The notes: generated by a model not told the origin, from the sequence alone. Positions 10,082 to 19,474 are shown, counted from the stretch's first letter. The stretch: 64,000 bases of DNA from Halomonas qaidamensis (GCF_025917315.1 NZ_CP080627.1:3708458-3772457), one strand, 5' to 3'. Translations and numbers: made by a program.

Positions 10082-10819
10082 ATGCGTCCTGATGTTGTTC
10101 GCCCTAGCGGTCGTGAAGCCGACCAGCTCCGTGAAATTCGCATAACCCGCGATTACACCCGCCATGCAGAAGGGTCGGTACTGGTGGAGTTTGGTGATAC
10201 CAAAGTGCTGTGTAATGCGAGTGTGGAAGCGGGCGTACCGCGCTGGCTGCGTGGCAAAAATCAGGGTTGGATCACCGCTGAGTACGGCATGCTGCCCCGT
10301 GCCACTCACACCCGCAGTGGCCGTGAAGCGACGCGTGGTAAACAGGGTGGCCGTACGCTGGAAATTCAGCGCTTGATTGGCCGTAGCCTGCGCGCAGCGG
10401 TTAACTTGAAGAAGTTGGGCGAGTTCACCATTACCGTGGATTGCGATGTGATTCAGGCCGATGGTGGCACTCGCACCGCTGCGATTACCGGCGGCTGTGT
10501 GGCGCTGGTAGATGCCATTCGTTATCTGCAGCGTGAGAAGAAGATCAAAGGTGATCCCTTTAAGCAGCTGGTTAGCGCGATTTCGGTGGGTATTTATAAA
10601 GGCGTACCGGTACTGGACTTGGATTATCCGGAAGATAGTAAAGCTGACACCGATCTGAACGTGGTGATGACTGAAAACGGCGAGCTAATTGAAGTCCAGG
10701 GTACCGCAGAGGCGGGGGCGTTTAACCGTACCGAGCTGAACGCGATGCTTGATCTCGCTGAGAAAGCTGGCTCCGAGCTGCGCGAAAAACAGCGCGAAGC
10801 ACTGGGTATTCGCGGCTAA
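10082..10819 (+). CDS. rph: Ribonuclease PH
   Basis: Phosphorolytic 3'-5' exoribonuclease that trims tRNA 3' ends. The 245-residue protein is full length and shows [13 protein letters not shown], the phosphate/RNA-binding [10 protein letters not shown] near residue 80, and the catalytic [21 protein letters not shown]. coli K-12 carries a frameshifted rph; here the frame is intact through the C-terminus. It is divergent from yicC and convergent with crc, and a 28-base palindrome follows its stop. Confidence 0.96.
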   Translation: MRPDVVRPSGREADQLREIRITRDYTRHAEGSVLVEFGDTKVLCNASVEAGVPRWLRGKNQGWITAEYGMLPRATHTRSGREATRGKQGGRTLEIQRLIGRSLRAAVNLKKLGEFTITVDCDVIQADGGTRTAAITGGCVALVDAIRYLQREKKIKGDPFKQLVSAISVGIYKGVPVLDLDYPEDSKADTDLNVVMTENGELIEVQGTAEAGAFNRTELNAMLDLAEKAGSELREKQREALGIRG

Positions 10820-10854
10820 ACCGTTAGTTAGCAAGCACTCAACGCGCCTACGCA

Positions 10855-10882
10855 AACAGGCCAGCTTATAAGCTGGCCTGTT
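10855..10882. terminator. Perfect 28-base palindrome between convergent rph and crc
   Basis: AACAGGCCAGCTTA is followed immediately by its exact complement. The stem is strong, but the T-run on either side is only two or three bases, so it is at best a weak bidirectional terminator for rph and crc. Confidence 0.65.
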
Positions 10883-10918
10883 GCTGAGACGGGTAATGCG
10901 ACGCGGGAAAGTGAGCGC

Positions 10919-11686
10919 TTACAGCGCTAAGTCATACTCAACGATCAGCGGTGCGAACTCGGAGAAGGTCGCATCGTAATCAATCCACGCGTCGACCACA
11001 TGGCGACGGAAGTTGGGGCCAACCAGCTGGTAGTCGATCCGCCAGCCTTCTTGGCGCTCACGGGGCACGTCTTGGTCGAGCTTTGGCCACCAGGTATATT
11101 CACCCGCATCGCGATTAATTTCGCGGAAGGTGTCGATAAAGCCGGTTGGGCCAAGCACCTGATCCATCCAGGCACGCTCTTCCGGGCGGAAACCAGAGGT
11201 TAGCTGATTGTCCGACCAGTTGGCCAAATCGATGGTTTTATGGGCAACGTGCCAAGTACCACAGATGATGTATTCGCGACGTTTGCGCGACATCTTCGTT
11301 AGATACTCTTGGTACTGCTCCATAAACGCCTGTTTGGCTTTTTGATCACTTCCATCAGGCATCAAGAAGGTGGCAATGCTGAAGCGGTCATAATCCGCCT
11401 GCAGAAAGCGCCCTTCGTGATCACACTGAGGGAACCCAAGACCATACATAATCGCCTTGGGAATTTTGCGGCAGTAGAGTGCCACGCCGGAGAAACCATC
11501 TTCTTCTGCATCCAGGAAGTAGCCTTCGTAGCCTTCCGGATAGAGAATATGGTCGTCCAGTTCAAAACTTTTTGCCTTGATGTTCTGCACGCAGATCACG
11601 TCGGCATCCTGCTGAGCCAGCCAGTCCAGGAAGCCACGGTCGACGGCATCACGTATACCATTGACATTGATGCTGGCAATTTTCAT
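10919..11686 (-). CDS. crc: Crc-like catabolite repression control protein (catalytically inactive ExoIII fold)
   Basis: The 255-residue protein has the exonuclease III/EEP fold (KIASINVNGIRDA, YTWWPKLD, GWRIDYQLV) but the catalytic residues of ExoIII are replaced. The Glu of the QETK motif is Asn35 (VQNIKA), the GDWN motif reads GTWH (Thr144, His146), and the SDHAP motif reads SEFAP (Glu243, Phe244). Pseudomonas Crc is likewise an inactive ExoIII relative encoded beside pyrE, where it acts with Hfq to block translation of catabolic mRNAs. The position here, divergent from pyrE and next to rph, supports that identity. I therefore reject an active xthA annotation. Whether this protein works with Hfq is inference. 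Confidence 0.85.
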   Translation of the reverse strand: MKIASINVNGIRDAVDRGFLDWLAQQDADVICVQNIKAKSFELDDHILYPEGYEGYFLDAEEDGFSGVALYCRKIPKAIMYGLGFPQCDHEGRFLQADYDRFSIATFLMPDGSDQKAKQAFMEQYQEYLTKMSRKRREYIICGTWHVAHKTIDLANWSDNQLTSGFRPEERAWMDQVLGPTGFIDTFREINRDAGEYTWWPKLDQDVPRERQEGWRIDYQLVGPNFRRHVVDAWIDYDATFSEFAPLIVEYDLAL

Positions 11687-11838
11687 AAATCGTCCCTTTT
11701 GCGTCGCTGCTGTATGATACCCGACGTTTAGACGTTTGGGTAAATAGACAAACCCAATCTTGCTGTTTAACTCTGATTTATTACTGCGTTTACTTAGATT
11801 TCTATTACTTACATTCCTATCGACAAGAGAAGACCATC

Positions 11839-12504
11839 GTGGCTACCACTCTACAACCCTATCAGCGCGATTTCATTGCCTTCGCTATTGAGCAGGGCGT
11901 GCTCAAGTTTGGCGAGTTCACGCTTAAGTCGGGGCGAGTAAGCCCTTACTTCTTTAACGCGGGCCTGTTTCAAACCGGTCGTGCCCTGGCTAAGCTGGGC
12001 CGTTTTTACGCTCAAGCCATTGTCGATAGTGGCCTGCAAGCGGATGTGCTGTTCGGCCCAGCCTATAAAGGCATTCCCCTGGCGGCGGTCACTGCCGCGG
12101 CCCTAGCCGACCACCACGATCGCGATATGCCCTACGCGTTTAACCGTAAAGAGGCCAAAACCCACGGCGAAGGCGGCAATATTGTCGGTGCACCACTGGC
12201 CGGCGATATTTTGATCATTGACGACGTGATTACAGCCGGTACGGCTATCCGTGAAGTGATGAGCCTAATTGAGCAAAGCGGTGCCCGCGCAGGTGGCGTG
12301 ATTATTGCGCTTGATCGTCAAGAGCGCGGCCAGGGCGAACAAAGCGCTATCCAGGAAGTCCAGGCTCAGTACGGCATGCCGGTTGTCAGTATTGTCACCT
12401 TAGAGCAAGTGCTTACTTACCTTGAAGAGCATGCTGGCGGCGAAATGCTGGCTTACGCCGAAGCGGTACGCGCTTATCGCGACCGCTACGGCATCGCGGG
12501 TTAG
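11839..12504 (+). CDS. pyrE: Orotate phosphoribosyltransferase
   Basis: Converts orotate and PRPP to orotidine 5'-phosphate in UMP synthesis. The 221-residue protein is full length, with [14 protein letters not shown] near residues 27-40, [11 protein letters not shown] near 72, and the PRPP-binding motif [13 protein letters not shown] at 124-136. The ATG at 11839 follows an AGAGAAG ribosome-binding site. It is divergent from crc as in pseudomonads and ends three bases from the convergent trmL. Confidence 0.96.
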   Translation: MATTLQPYQRDFIAFAIEQGVLKFGEFTLKSGRVSPYFFNAGLFQTGRALAKLGRFYAQAIVDSGLQADVLFGPAYKGIPLAAVTAAALADHHDRDMPYAFNRKEAKTHGEGGNIVGAPLAGDILIIDDVITAGTAIREVMSLIEQSGARAGGVIIALDRQERGQGEQSAIQEVQAQYGMPVVSIVTLEQVLTYLEEHAGGEMLAYAEAVRAYRDRYGIAG

Positions 12505-12507
12505 TCG

Positions 12508-12981
12508 CTACTCACCGCTTAATGCGCCAGCGTAATCTTGCTGGCGCCACGCCTCATAGCTGACGATGGCAACGGCGTTAGAAAGGTTCAAGCTGCGGTT
12601 ATTGGGCTGCATGGGGATGCGCAGCTTCTGTTCTGCGGGTAGCGCAGCATGGACCTGGGGCGACAGCCCTGCAGTTTCCGAACCGAATAGCAGTACATCG
12701 CCCGGCGCGAAAGCCGCGTCGCTGTGGGCTCGGGTGCCTTTGGTGGTAATCGCCCATATCGTGCGCCCCTGCATTGCCGCTTGAAACGCCGTAAAATTAG
12801 CATGGCGGGTAACATTGGCTAGGTCACGGTAATCTAGTCCGGCGCGGCGCAGCTTTTTCTCTTCGAGATCAAAGCCCAGCGGTTCAATTAAATGTAATCG
12901 GCAGCCATTGTTAGCCACCAGGCGCATAATATTACCCGTATTGGGTGCCATACGCGGTTCAAATAGCGCTACTTCAAACAT
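12508..12981 (-). CDS. trmL: tRNA (cytidine(34)-2'-O)-methyltransferase TrmL
   Basis: SPOUT-family enzyme that 2'-O-methylates the wobble base of leucine tRNAs using S-adenosylmethionine. The 157-residue product shows [20 protein letters not shown] at the N-terminus, [10 protein letters not shown] in the middle and the trefoil-knot ending [22 protein letters not shown]. The ATG at 12981 is preferred over an in-frame GTG two codons upstream because AGGTGG sits at proper spacing. It is convergent with pyrE. Confidence 0.94.
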   Translation of the reverse strand: MFEVALFEPRMAPNTGNIMRLVANNGCRLHLIEPLGFDLEEKKLRRAGLDYRDLANVTRHANFTAFQAAMQGRTIWAITTKGTRAHSDAAFAPGDVLLFGSETAGLSPQVHAALPAEQKLRIPMQPNNRSLNLSNAVAIVSYEAWRQQDYAGALSGE

Positions 12982-13077
12982 TACCACCTGCCTATTATTA
13001 ACTCATTGTGCGTTCGCCCAGCGCCGCTGATTGTAATGGAATTTGCCTAGAAACACTTGTAGAGGTCACCCTTCACC

Positions 13078-15147
13078 ATGACGCCCCAACCGCCAAAGAG
13101 CATTCTTAGCCGTATTAAAGGGCTAAACCCGCGCCAGCAGGAAGCGGTGCGCTATATCGATGGCCCCTGTTTGGTCTTGGCGGGCGCGGGGTCTGGTAAA
13201 ACCAGCGTTATTACCACCAAAATCGCCTATCTGGTGCAAGAGTGCGGCATGAGCGCGCGCAAAATAGCGGCGGTTACCTTCACCAATAAAGCCGCCAGGG
13301 AGATGAAAGAGCGCGTTGGGCAAATGCTGAAGGGTAAAGAGGGCCACGGGCTAACGGTGTCGACGTTCCACAATTTAGGCCTGACTATTATTCGCGGTGA
13401 GTTGAAAACACTAGGCTACAAACCAGGCTTTTCATTGTTTGACCCAGAAGATGCCAAAGCACTGCTGCGCGATCTAATGAACAAAGACGCTCAGGTAGAC
13501 GCCGAGCAGATCAACGCAGTGCAGAGCAAAATCTCCACGTGGAAGAACGATTTAGTGCTGCCCAGTGACGCGCTTTCTTTTGCCGCGGATGATGACGAGC
13601 ACTTTGCCGCACGGGTTTATGAAGCTTACGTGCGCCACTTAAAAGCCTATAACGCGGTGGATTTTGACGACCTGATCCTACTGCCGGTGGTGCTGCTACA
13701 ACGTGACCCAGACGCACTGGCCCGCTGGCGGAACAAAATTCACTATATGTTGGTGGATGAGTATCAGGACACTAACGTTTCTCAGTACCTACTGGTGAAA
13801 CTGCTGATGGCCGAACGGGCGACCTTTACCGTGGTTGGCGACGACGACCAGTCGATCTACGCATGGCGCGGGGCCCGGCCTGAAAATTTGGTGACCCTTG
13901 GCGAAGACTTCCCGCGTCTGAACGTTATCAAGCTGGAGCAGAACTACCGCTCAACCGGCACCATTTTGCGTGCGGCCAACACGTTAATTGCTAACAACCC
14001 TCACGTTTACGATAAAACCTTGTGGTCGGATATGGGCGATGGCGCGCCGATTCGGGTCATCGTCAACCGGCATGAAGAGGCGGAGTCCGAGCGGGTAGCC
14101 AGCGAAATGCTGACTCGGCGTATCAAAGAAAAAGCAGAATGGCGAGATTTTGCGGTGCTCTATCGGGGTAACTTCCAGGCACGTTTATTAGAGCTCAAGC
14201 TGCAGCACTACCAAATTCCCTACAAGCTTTCCGGCGGTACGTCGTTTTTCTCGCGCAACGAGATCAAGGACACCATGGCCTATCTGCGGCTGTTAATTAA
14301 CCCTGCTGACGATAACGCCTTTTTACGTATTGTGAACGTGCCCCGCCGGGAAATAGGCCCTGGCACGTTGGAAAAGCTAGCCAACTACGCAACAGAGCGT
14401 TCAATTTCGCTGTTTGCTGCCTGCCACGAGCTAGGGTTAGAGCAAACGCTGCCGACTCGGGCCGTAGAGCGGCTTTCCCGCTTTACGCACTTTATTGATG
14501 GCGTGCGTAAACGCATGGATCAAGACGATGCCATCGCCGCCATTCGCGACATGCTGCGCGATATGGATTACGAGGCCTGGCTGTACCAAAATGCCAGCGC
14601 CCCAACCGTTGCTGAACGGCGTATGGCCAACGTATGGATTTTGATTGATCAGCTAGAGAAGTCACTAAACCGCGACCCAGAAGATGCCGATGACTCCACC
14701 GCAACGGAAACAGACGGCGTAGAAGCCGCCATTTCCCGCCTAGTGCTTCGGGATATTCTTGAGCAACAGGCTGAAGAAGACGACTCAGACCGTGTGCAAC
14801 TACTCACCATGCACGCCTCGAAAGGACTGGAGTTTCCCCATGTGTATTTGATGGGCTTAGAGGAAGATCTGCTACCCCACCGCAATGCTATTGAAATGGG
14901 CACCGTGGAAGAGGAGCGCCGCTTGGCTTACGTTGGGATTACACGAGCAAGGCGTACCCTGACACTGACATTAGCCCGCCAGCGTAAAGCGTATGGTGAA
15001 CTAATGGACTGTCAGCCCAGCCGCTTTTTAGACGAACTGCCCGCTGATGATTTGGAGTGGGAGGGCCGCGCCGATAAAGAAGACCCCGAGAAAAAGCAGG
15101 CACGCGGGAAAGACGCGATTGCCGGGCTGCGTTCCTTGTTGGGTTAG
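13078..15147 (+). CDS. rep: ATP-dependent DNA helicase Rep
   Basis: Superfamily 1A 3'-5' helicase that clears proteins ahead of replication forks. The 689-residue protein has helicase motifs in order: Walker A LAGAGSGKTSV (about residue 34), TFTNKAAREMKERV, LVDEYQDTN, GDDDQSIYAWRGA, LEQNYRST, LTMHASKGLEFPHV, and VGITRARRTLTL. The N-terminus LNPRQQEAVRYIDGPCLVLAG and the length match Rep better than UvrD. A strong hairpin follows the stop. Confidence 0.95.
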   Translation: MTPQPPKSILSRIKGLNPRQQEAVRYIDGPCLVLAGAGSGKTSVITTKIAYLVQECGMSARKIAAVTFTNKAAREMKERVGQMLKGKEGHGLTVSTFHNLGLTIIRGELKTLGYKPGFSLFDPEDAKALLRDLMNKDAQVDAEQINAVQSKISTWKNDLVLPSDALSFAADDDEHFAARVYEAYVRHLKAYNAVDFDDLILLPVVLLQRDPDALARWRNKIHYMLVDEYQDTNVSQYLLVKLLMAERATFTVVGDDDQSIYAWRGARPENLVTLGEDFPRLNVIKLEQNYRSTGTILRAANTLIANNPHVYDKTLWSDMGDGAPIRVIVNRHEEAESERVASEMLTRRIKEKAEWRDFAVLYRGNFQARLLELKLQHYQIPYKLSGGTSFFSRNEIKDTMAYLRLLINPADDNAFLRIVNVPRREIGPGTLEKLANYATERSISLFAACHELGLEQTLPTRAVERLSRFTHFIDGVRKRMDQDDAIAAIRDMLRDMDYEAWLYQNASAPTVAERRMANVWILIDQLEKSLNRDPEDADDSTATETDGVEAAISRLVLRDILEQQAEEDDSDRVQLLTMHASKGLEFPHVYLMGLEEDLLPHRNAIEMGTVEEERRLAYVGITRARRTLTLTLARQRKAYGELMDCQPSRFLDELPADDLEWEGRADKEDPEKKQARGKDAIAGLRSLLG

Positions 15148-15166
15148 CAGCAAGTCATAAGAACAC

Positions 15167-15209
15167 AAAAAAATATCCACAGGGGGTTTTCAAAACCCAC
15201 CTGTGGATA
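15167..15209 (-). terminator. Terminator of the diheme cytochrome gene with DnaA-box-like arms
   Basis: TATCCACAGG followed by a GGGTTTT run pairs with AAAACCC and CCTGTGGATA, with one bulged base. Read on the minus strand the stem is followed by seven Ts (15173-15167), a classic intrinsic terminator for the cytochrome gene. Each arm holds an 8-of-9 match to the DnaA box TTATCCACA. Confidence 0.85.
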
Positions 15210-15237
15210 GATTACACAACATTATTACAACAACAGC

Positions 15238-16068
15238 TTATTGCACTTCTGACACCATGTAATCGACAACGGCCATGATCTCTTCGTCAGAGGCACTGCT
15301 ACCACCACGTGGCGGCATCACGCCTTTGCCGTTAAACACGCTTTCGTATAACGCATCGACACCCTGCTCAAGGCGCGGCGCCCACGCATCAGCATCGCCA
15401 ATCAAAGGGGCACCAGCAACACCTGCCGCGTGGCAAGCCACACAACCAGCACTGGCATAAAGCGCTTCGCCATCTAAACCGCTGCCACCACTAGAAGCTT
15501 CCTCTTCGCTAGCTGCAGCGTCTGCGGTGCCTTCATCGGCACTGGTTTCCTCTGCTGCGGCCATATCATCGCTAGCGCTCTCTTCCGTCGCCTCTGCAGC
15601 CGCTTCTTCGTCACCGCCACCTAGCTCGGGAACGTCCATGACAGGCTCCACCATATACGCTGTCGCCGCTTCCATCTCTTCGTCTGACAGGTTGGGGTTG
15701 CCGCCACGAGCAGGCATTGCACCAATACCGTTAATCGAGTGCTCTAGCAGTGTCGCGAAACCTTGTTCGGTACGCTCAGCCCACGCAGCTTCATCACCGC
15801 GAATAGGGGCTCCCGCTGCGCCCGTTTCGTGGCACGCCATACAGACGTTGTTGTAGATACCTTCGCCATCAACTTCGTCACCACCACCGCTGCTAGCGGC
15901 GGCTGGCGCTGCTGCGGTGCCACAGTCTTGGCCTTGCAAGCAGAGTTGACCTACCGGCGCTAAGCGCTCAGCGATTGCGTCACGTGCTGCGTCTTGAGCA
16001 TAAGCACCGGATGTGCCTGCCATGACGCCTAGGGCCGCCAGCCCGCTCATGATCAGCTTAGATTTCAC
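15238..16068 (-). CDS. Periplasmic diheme cytochrome c (c5-like), acidic linker
   Basis: A 276-residue secreted protein (signal peptide about 1-25, ending AYAQ) with two cytochrome c domains. Heme-binding motifs are CMACH (76-80) and CVACH (209-213), each followed by a likely axial methionine in GAMPARGG (Met118) and GVMPPRGG (Met251). The domains resemble cytochrome c5 and are joined by an Ala/Glu/Asp-rich linker (about 145-198). The start is a GTG at 16068 with a GAGGTGG ribosome-binding site; longer in-frame starts upstream lack one. It probably shuttles electrons between the bc1 complex and terminal oxidases. The very acidic linker suits a high-salt periplasm, an inference. Confidence 0.85.
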   Translation of the reverse strand: MKSKLIMSGLAALGVMAGTSGAYAQDAARDAIAERLAPVGQLCLQGQDCGTAAAPAAASSGGGDEVDGEGIYNNVCMACHETGAAGAPIRGDEAAWAERTEQGFATLLEHSINGIGAMPARGGNPNLSDEEMEAATAYMVEPVMDVPELGGGDEEAAAEATEESASDDMAAAEETSADEGTADAAASEEEASSGGSGLDGEALYASAGCVACHAAGVAGAPLIGDADAWAPRLEQGVDALYESVFNGKGVMPPRGGSSASDEEIMAVVDYMVSEVQ

Positions 16069-16291
16069 TCTCACCACCTCTTGAGTTTTGTCATAAAACG
16101 TTTTGTGCTTAACCCCTGCGCGCGGCAGCGACATCATCAACCTGCGGCAACCGGAACGCCAAGACGTGCATATCGCATTAGTATACCGAGAACGCCAAGC
16201 GTAAGAAAATGCTACTAAGCGCGGCAATTCAACCTAAACTTAGCTTTATGCTTAATTCAGCGGTTTAAAAACCGTATCAATGTTCAGCTAT

Positions 16292-17206
16292 TTAGCACCA
16301 AGCCAGCAAACGCTGCTGAGCATAACGCGTAAAGCCTGCCTGAGCATATACACGCTTTGCTGGAACATTCTGTGTATCGACAGTGAGCGTAATGTCGCGG
16401 GCTTCCGCCTTGCTAGCCAACGCCTGCGCTTGTTGAATAATTTCCTTGCCCATTCCCCCGCCACGCCAATCAGGTAGCAGCCCCATCAACTGCAATGACC
16501 AGCGCTGTGTAACAGGGTTGGAAGCAAGTAATAATACACCGATAGTTTCCCCCTGATGTTTAAGCTGATACCAGTTATCTGGGGCATTCGGCGCTTGGTC
16601 ATAAAATCCCGCTAGTAACGCGTCAATGGTGAGCACTTCGCGAAGCTCTGGGCAGTCTAACGAGCCTTCGCTTACTTTCTCTACTAACGCCCGCTGTTGA
16701 GCGGGAGTCAATTCAGCAAAGGGGCTTAGTATCAGTAGATTAGCGGGTGATTGAACGGTTTGGCACTGCCACACAAGATGCTCCAGAGTGGCAAGCGCCC
16801 GCATACCGTGGGTCACTAACCTTGTTTCCCAGCTGGCCGCATCGTCGGATAACGCCACATGGCATAGCGCAATCGGCTGCTCGTTTACCCAGCCCTGCAA
16901 GGCTTTCAACAACGCATCAACTGACGAATTATGCTGCCTGGGTAGCCAAAGCTGCGCCATTTGATTAGCCAATGGCTGTACCCAGGCGGCGGCTTCGATA
17001 TGACCCGCTTGAGTGGCTATCCAAAGGCCTTGCCATACAGTGTCAGGACCCGCTTTTACGGTTGATAAGGCATGCTGCAATGCAGGTTGTTGCGCAGGAT
17101 CATGCACGGCAGCTAACTGCAGCAATGCTTCACGCCGTTGTTCACGTGGGCACTGCATTACTGTGGTAGTTAAGGAGCGATGGCCGAAAGGAGAATGACG
17201 TGTCAT
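16292..17206 (-). CDS. GNAT family N-acetyltransferase
   Basis: A 304-residue protein whose C-terminal part is a GNAT domain: IGVLLLA, then LMGLLPDWRGGGMGKEIIQQA (acetyl-CoA binding loop R-G-G-G-M-G) and VPAKRVYAQAGF at the end. The first 190 residues are a Gln/Ala/Leu-rich region I do not recognise. The ATG at 17206 has AGGAA eight bases upstream; an in-frame ATG at 17251 falls inside a tandem repeat and is not favoured. It is divergent from the two-component genes. The substrate is unknown. Confidence 0.75.
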   Translation of the reverse strand: MTRHSPFGHRSLTTTVMQCPREQRREALLQLAAVHDPAQQPALQHALSTVKAGPDTVWQGLWIATQAGHIEAAAWVQPLANQMAQLWLPRQHNSSVDALLKALQGWVNEQPIALCHVALSDDAASWETRLVTHGMRALATLEHLVWQCQTVQSPANLLILSPFAELTPAQQRALVEKVSEGSLDCPELREVLTIDALLAGFYDQAPNAPDNWYQLKHQGETIGVLLLASNPVTQRWSLQLMGLLPDWRGGGMGKEIIQQAQALASKAEARDITLTVDTQNVPAKRVYAQAGFTRYAQQRLLAWC

Positions 17207-17220
17207 GTTACGTTCCTGAG

Positions 17221-17260
17221 TAGCCCGCCATGAATGAAAGTAGCCCGCCATGAATGAAAG
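17221..17260. repeat. Perfect 20-bp tandem duplication in a divergent promoter region
   Basis: The 20-base unit beginning TAGCCCGCCATGAATG is repeated exactly at 17221-17240 and 17241-17260, directly abutting. It lies between the GNAT start and the response-regulator start. The second copy ends in AAAGGAG, close to the regulator's start codon. Confidence 0.95.
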
Positions 17261-17275
17261 GAGTCATCCATCGAT

Positions 17276-17935
17276 ATGCGCATTTTACTGGTTGAGGACG
17301 ACCCCAGTTTAGCGTCAGGGATTCGTATGGCGCTAAAACCTGAGCACTATACGGTAGATCATTTAGCCGATGGCGATAACGCGCTTCATGCGCTTAAAAA
17401 TGAACCCTTTGATGCGGTCATCCTGGACCTTGGTTTACCAACGATCGATGGAATGGAAGTGCTGCGCGCTATTCGGCGACATGGCAGCCAACTGCCTATT
17501 TTAGTTCTGACCGCCCGCGATGCGGTGGATAACCGTATCGAAGGGTTGGATGCAGGAGCCGACGATTACCTCACCAAACCCTTCGAGGTAGCAGAATTAA
17601 AAGCGCGCCTGCGTGCTTTATTGCGCCGCAGTCAAGGGCAAAGCAGCGGCTTACTCAACTGCCGGGGAATTAGCCTGGACCCTCAGACCTTACAGGTCAG
17701 TTATCAACATAAAGTGATCACGCTTTCGCGTCGTGAGCTGACATTACTACAGGAGTTTATGAGCCACCCAGGTCGTGTCTTTACCCGCGATACCTTAACG
17801 CGTTTAGTGTACGGCTGGGAGGAAGAAGTCGAGAGTAACGCTATCGAAGTTCATATCCACCACTTACGACGAAAGCTGTTTCCTGAGGTTATCCGCACCG
17901 TGAGAGGGATCGGCTATGTCATGGATAAATCGTAA
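17276..17935 (+). CDS. OmpR/PhoB-family response regulator (QseB-like)
   Basis: A 219-residue DNA-binding response regulator. The receiver domain shows acidic residues in VEDDPS, phospho-acceptor Asp51 in VILDLGLP, and the conserved lysine in LTKPFE near residue 101. The C-terminal winged helix contains LSRRELTLLQEFMSHPGRV and EVHIHHLRRKL. Sequence and length match the QseB/PmrA branch. It is followed after 25 bases by its sensor kinase, so the pair is one operon. The signal is unknown. Confidence 0.9.
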   Translation: MRILLVEDDPSLASGIRMALKPEHYTVDHLADGDNALHALKNEPFDAVILDLGLPTIDGMEVLRAIRRHGSQLPILVLTARDAVDNRIEGLDAGADDYLTKPFEVAELKARLRALLRRSQGQSSGLLNCRGISLDPQTLQVSYQHKVITLSRRELTLLQEFMSHPGRVFTRDTLTRLVYGWEEEVESNAIEVHIHHLRRKLFPEVIRTVRGIGYVMDKS

Positions 17936-17960
17936 TGGTTAACGTGTACAAGGCAAGCGC

Positions 17961-19373
17961 ATGAGTTCTATTCGTCAACGCACCCTGGGGCTTGCGCTGC
18001 TTGTGTTTGGCGCGAGCATGCTAGTGATTGGCTTTATTAGCTATCGCTATGCCGCCCATGAAATCGAAGAACTTCACGATGCTAGCTTGGCACAAAGTGC
18101 CCGTTTGCTAGAAGGATTACTACAGGCACCACTGCCCGATAGCGACCGTACGCTTTTACTAGAAAGTGTGGAGAGTGCGCTGCTTAGTGCCGAGCAATCC
18201 AATCATCGTTTTGCAGATCATCGCTATGAGAGCAAGCAGGCGTTTCAGCTTTGGGATGGCGATCGCCTACTGCTGCGTTCCGCCAGCGCCCCCGAAATAC
18301 AGCTTACCCAGCAACCATCTGGTTATTCAACGCTTACAGTGAATCAACATGACTGGCGCGTTTTTGTTCTGGAAATAACAGGCACTAACAAACGCGTAGT
18401 GGTGGGCGAACGAGAGGACGTTCGTGGTGAATTGATCAGCGCAGTAGCACTGCGTACCTTATTACCTGAACTTATTGGTTTGCCCTTATTGACACTATTA
18501 CTGTGGTGGTCAATTGGCTGGGGGCTTGCCCCCCTATCACGGATGGCAGAGCAAATCCGTGCCCGCGATCCCCACCACCTAAAGCCACTGACGCTTCATC
18601 CACTTCCCCAGGAACTGGAAACCATTTCTAGCGCCCTAAACCGGCTGTTGGAACAGCTGCGACAGCTGCGTATTCGCGAAAAGCGTTTCATTGCCGACGC
18701 TGCCCACGAACTACGCACCCCCTTGGCGGTACTTGATTTGCACGCGCAAAATGCACTGACCGCTGACAATGCCGATGACAGAAAAGAAGCGCTGCATCAT
18801 TTACGCAGTGGAGTGAAACGTTCAACGCGGCTAGTCTCTCAACTCTTAACCCTGGCGCGCTTAGACCACGAAGAAGAACCGCTGTCAGAGTATCACCGCT
18901 GTAATGTATTACACGAAGCTCGCGAAACGTTGGCAAAGCTTGCGCCACTGGCCGCCGAGCGACAACAACCGTTGTTATTAGAGGCAGACGACTCGGCTAA
19001 ATGGGAAATAGAAGCGGAACCAGGAGCTATTGAGGCGCTGGTGCAAAATCTGGTGGGTAACGCCATTCAACACTCGCCTGCTCAAAGCGCTATTACGATC
19101 ACGCTTAAAGCATTAGCGAAAAGTGTTATTGTCATTGTTGATGATCAAGGGCCCGGTATCCCTGCAGCACAACGCAACCAGCTGATGGAGCGATTTCAAC
19201 GTGCTGGGCCTGGTGCTGGCGCGGGTTTAGGTTTATCCATTGTCGAGCGCTTGGTCAAACGCCATCAGGGCGTCTTACTGCTTGATGAGGCCCCTAGCGG
19301 TGGGCTTCGTGTGCGCGCAACGTTTACCAGGAACGCCCTATCTCAACGCCAACCAAAAAATAATCGGCCATAA
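17961..19373 (+). CDS. Sensor histidine kinase (QseC-like)
   Basis: A 470-residue inner-membrane kinase: TM helix at about 9-27, a periplasmic sensor region to about 165, a second TM at about 168-190, HAMP, then the dimerisation domain with the H-box AHELRTPLAVL (His249). The ATPase domain shows the N-box NLVGNAIQHS, DDQGPGIP and GLGLSIVERLV. It pairs with the response regulator 25 bases upstream. Architecture is QseC/PmrB-like, but the ligand cannot be inferred. Confidence 0.9.
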   Translation: MSSIRQRTLGLALLVFGASMLVIGFISYRYAAHEIEELHDASLAQSARLLEGLLQAPLPDSDRTLLLESVESALLSAEQSNHRFADHRYESKQAFQLWDGDRLLLRSASAPEIQLTQQPSGYSTLTVNQHDWRVFVLEITGTNKRVVVGEREDVRGELISAVALRTLLPELIGLPLLTLLLWWSIGWGLAPLSRMAEQIRARDPHHLKPLTLHPLPQELETISSALNRLLEQLRQLRIREKRFIADAAHELRTPLAVLDLHAQNALTADNADDRKEALHHLRSGVKRSTRLVSQLLTLARLDHEEEPLSEYHRCNVLHEARETLAKLAPLAAERQQPLLLEADDSAKWEIEAEPGAIEALVQNLVGNAIQHSPAQSAITITLKALAKSVIVIVDDQGPGIPAAQRNQLMERFQRAGPGAGAGLGLSIVERLVKRHQGVLLLDEAPSGGLRVRATFTRNALSQRQPKNNRP

Positions 19374-19423
19374 AGGGGCCTGTTAAGGTTCCCATAAGAA
19401 TTCCGTGCAAGTGTGAAAGTACA

Positions 19424-19451
19424 AGACAGGCAAGCGGTTAACGACCTGTCT
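19424..19451. repeat. Short inverted repeat upstream of the CBS-domain gene
   Basis: AGACAGG (19424-19430) pairs with CCTGTCT (19445-19451) around a 14-base spacer, 24 bases before the ATG. It could be an operator or a leader hairpin; nothing else supports a function. Confidence 0.4.
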
Positions 19452-19474
19452 ATTCATACGACGGAGATTCCCTG

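Noticed and set aside
10919..11686. Annotation as active exodeoxyribonuclease III (xthA)
   Set aside because: The fold matches, but the metal-binding Glu and the GDWN and SDHAP catalytic motifs are replaced, and the pyrE neighbourhood fits Crc.
15527..15856. Ser/Ala-rich plus-strand ORF opposite the diheme cytochrome
   Set aside because: Arises from the Ala/Glu-rich linker on the real strand; no start signal or family match.
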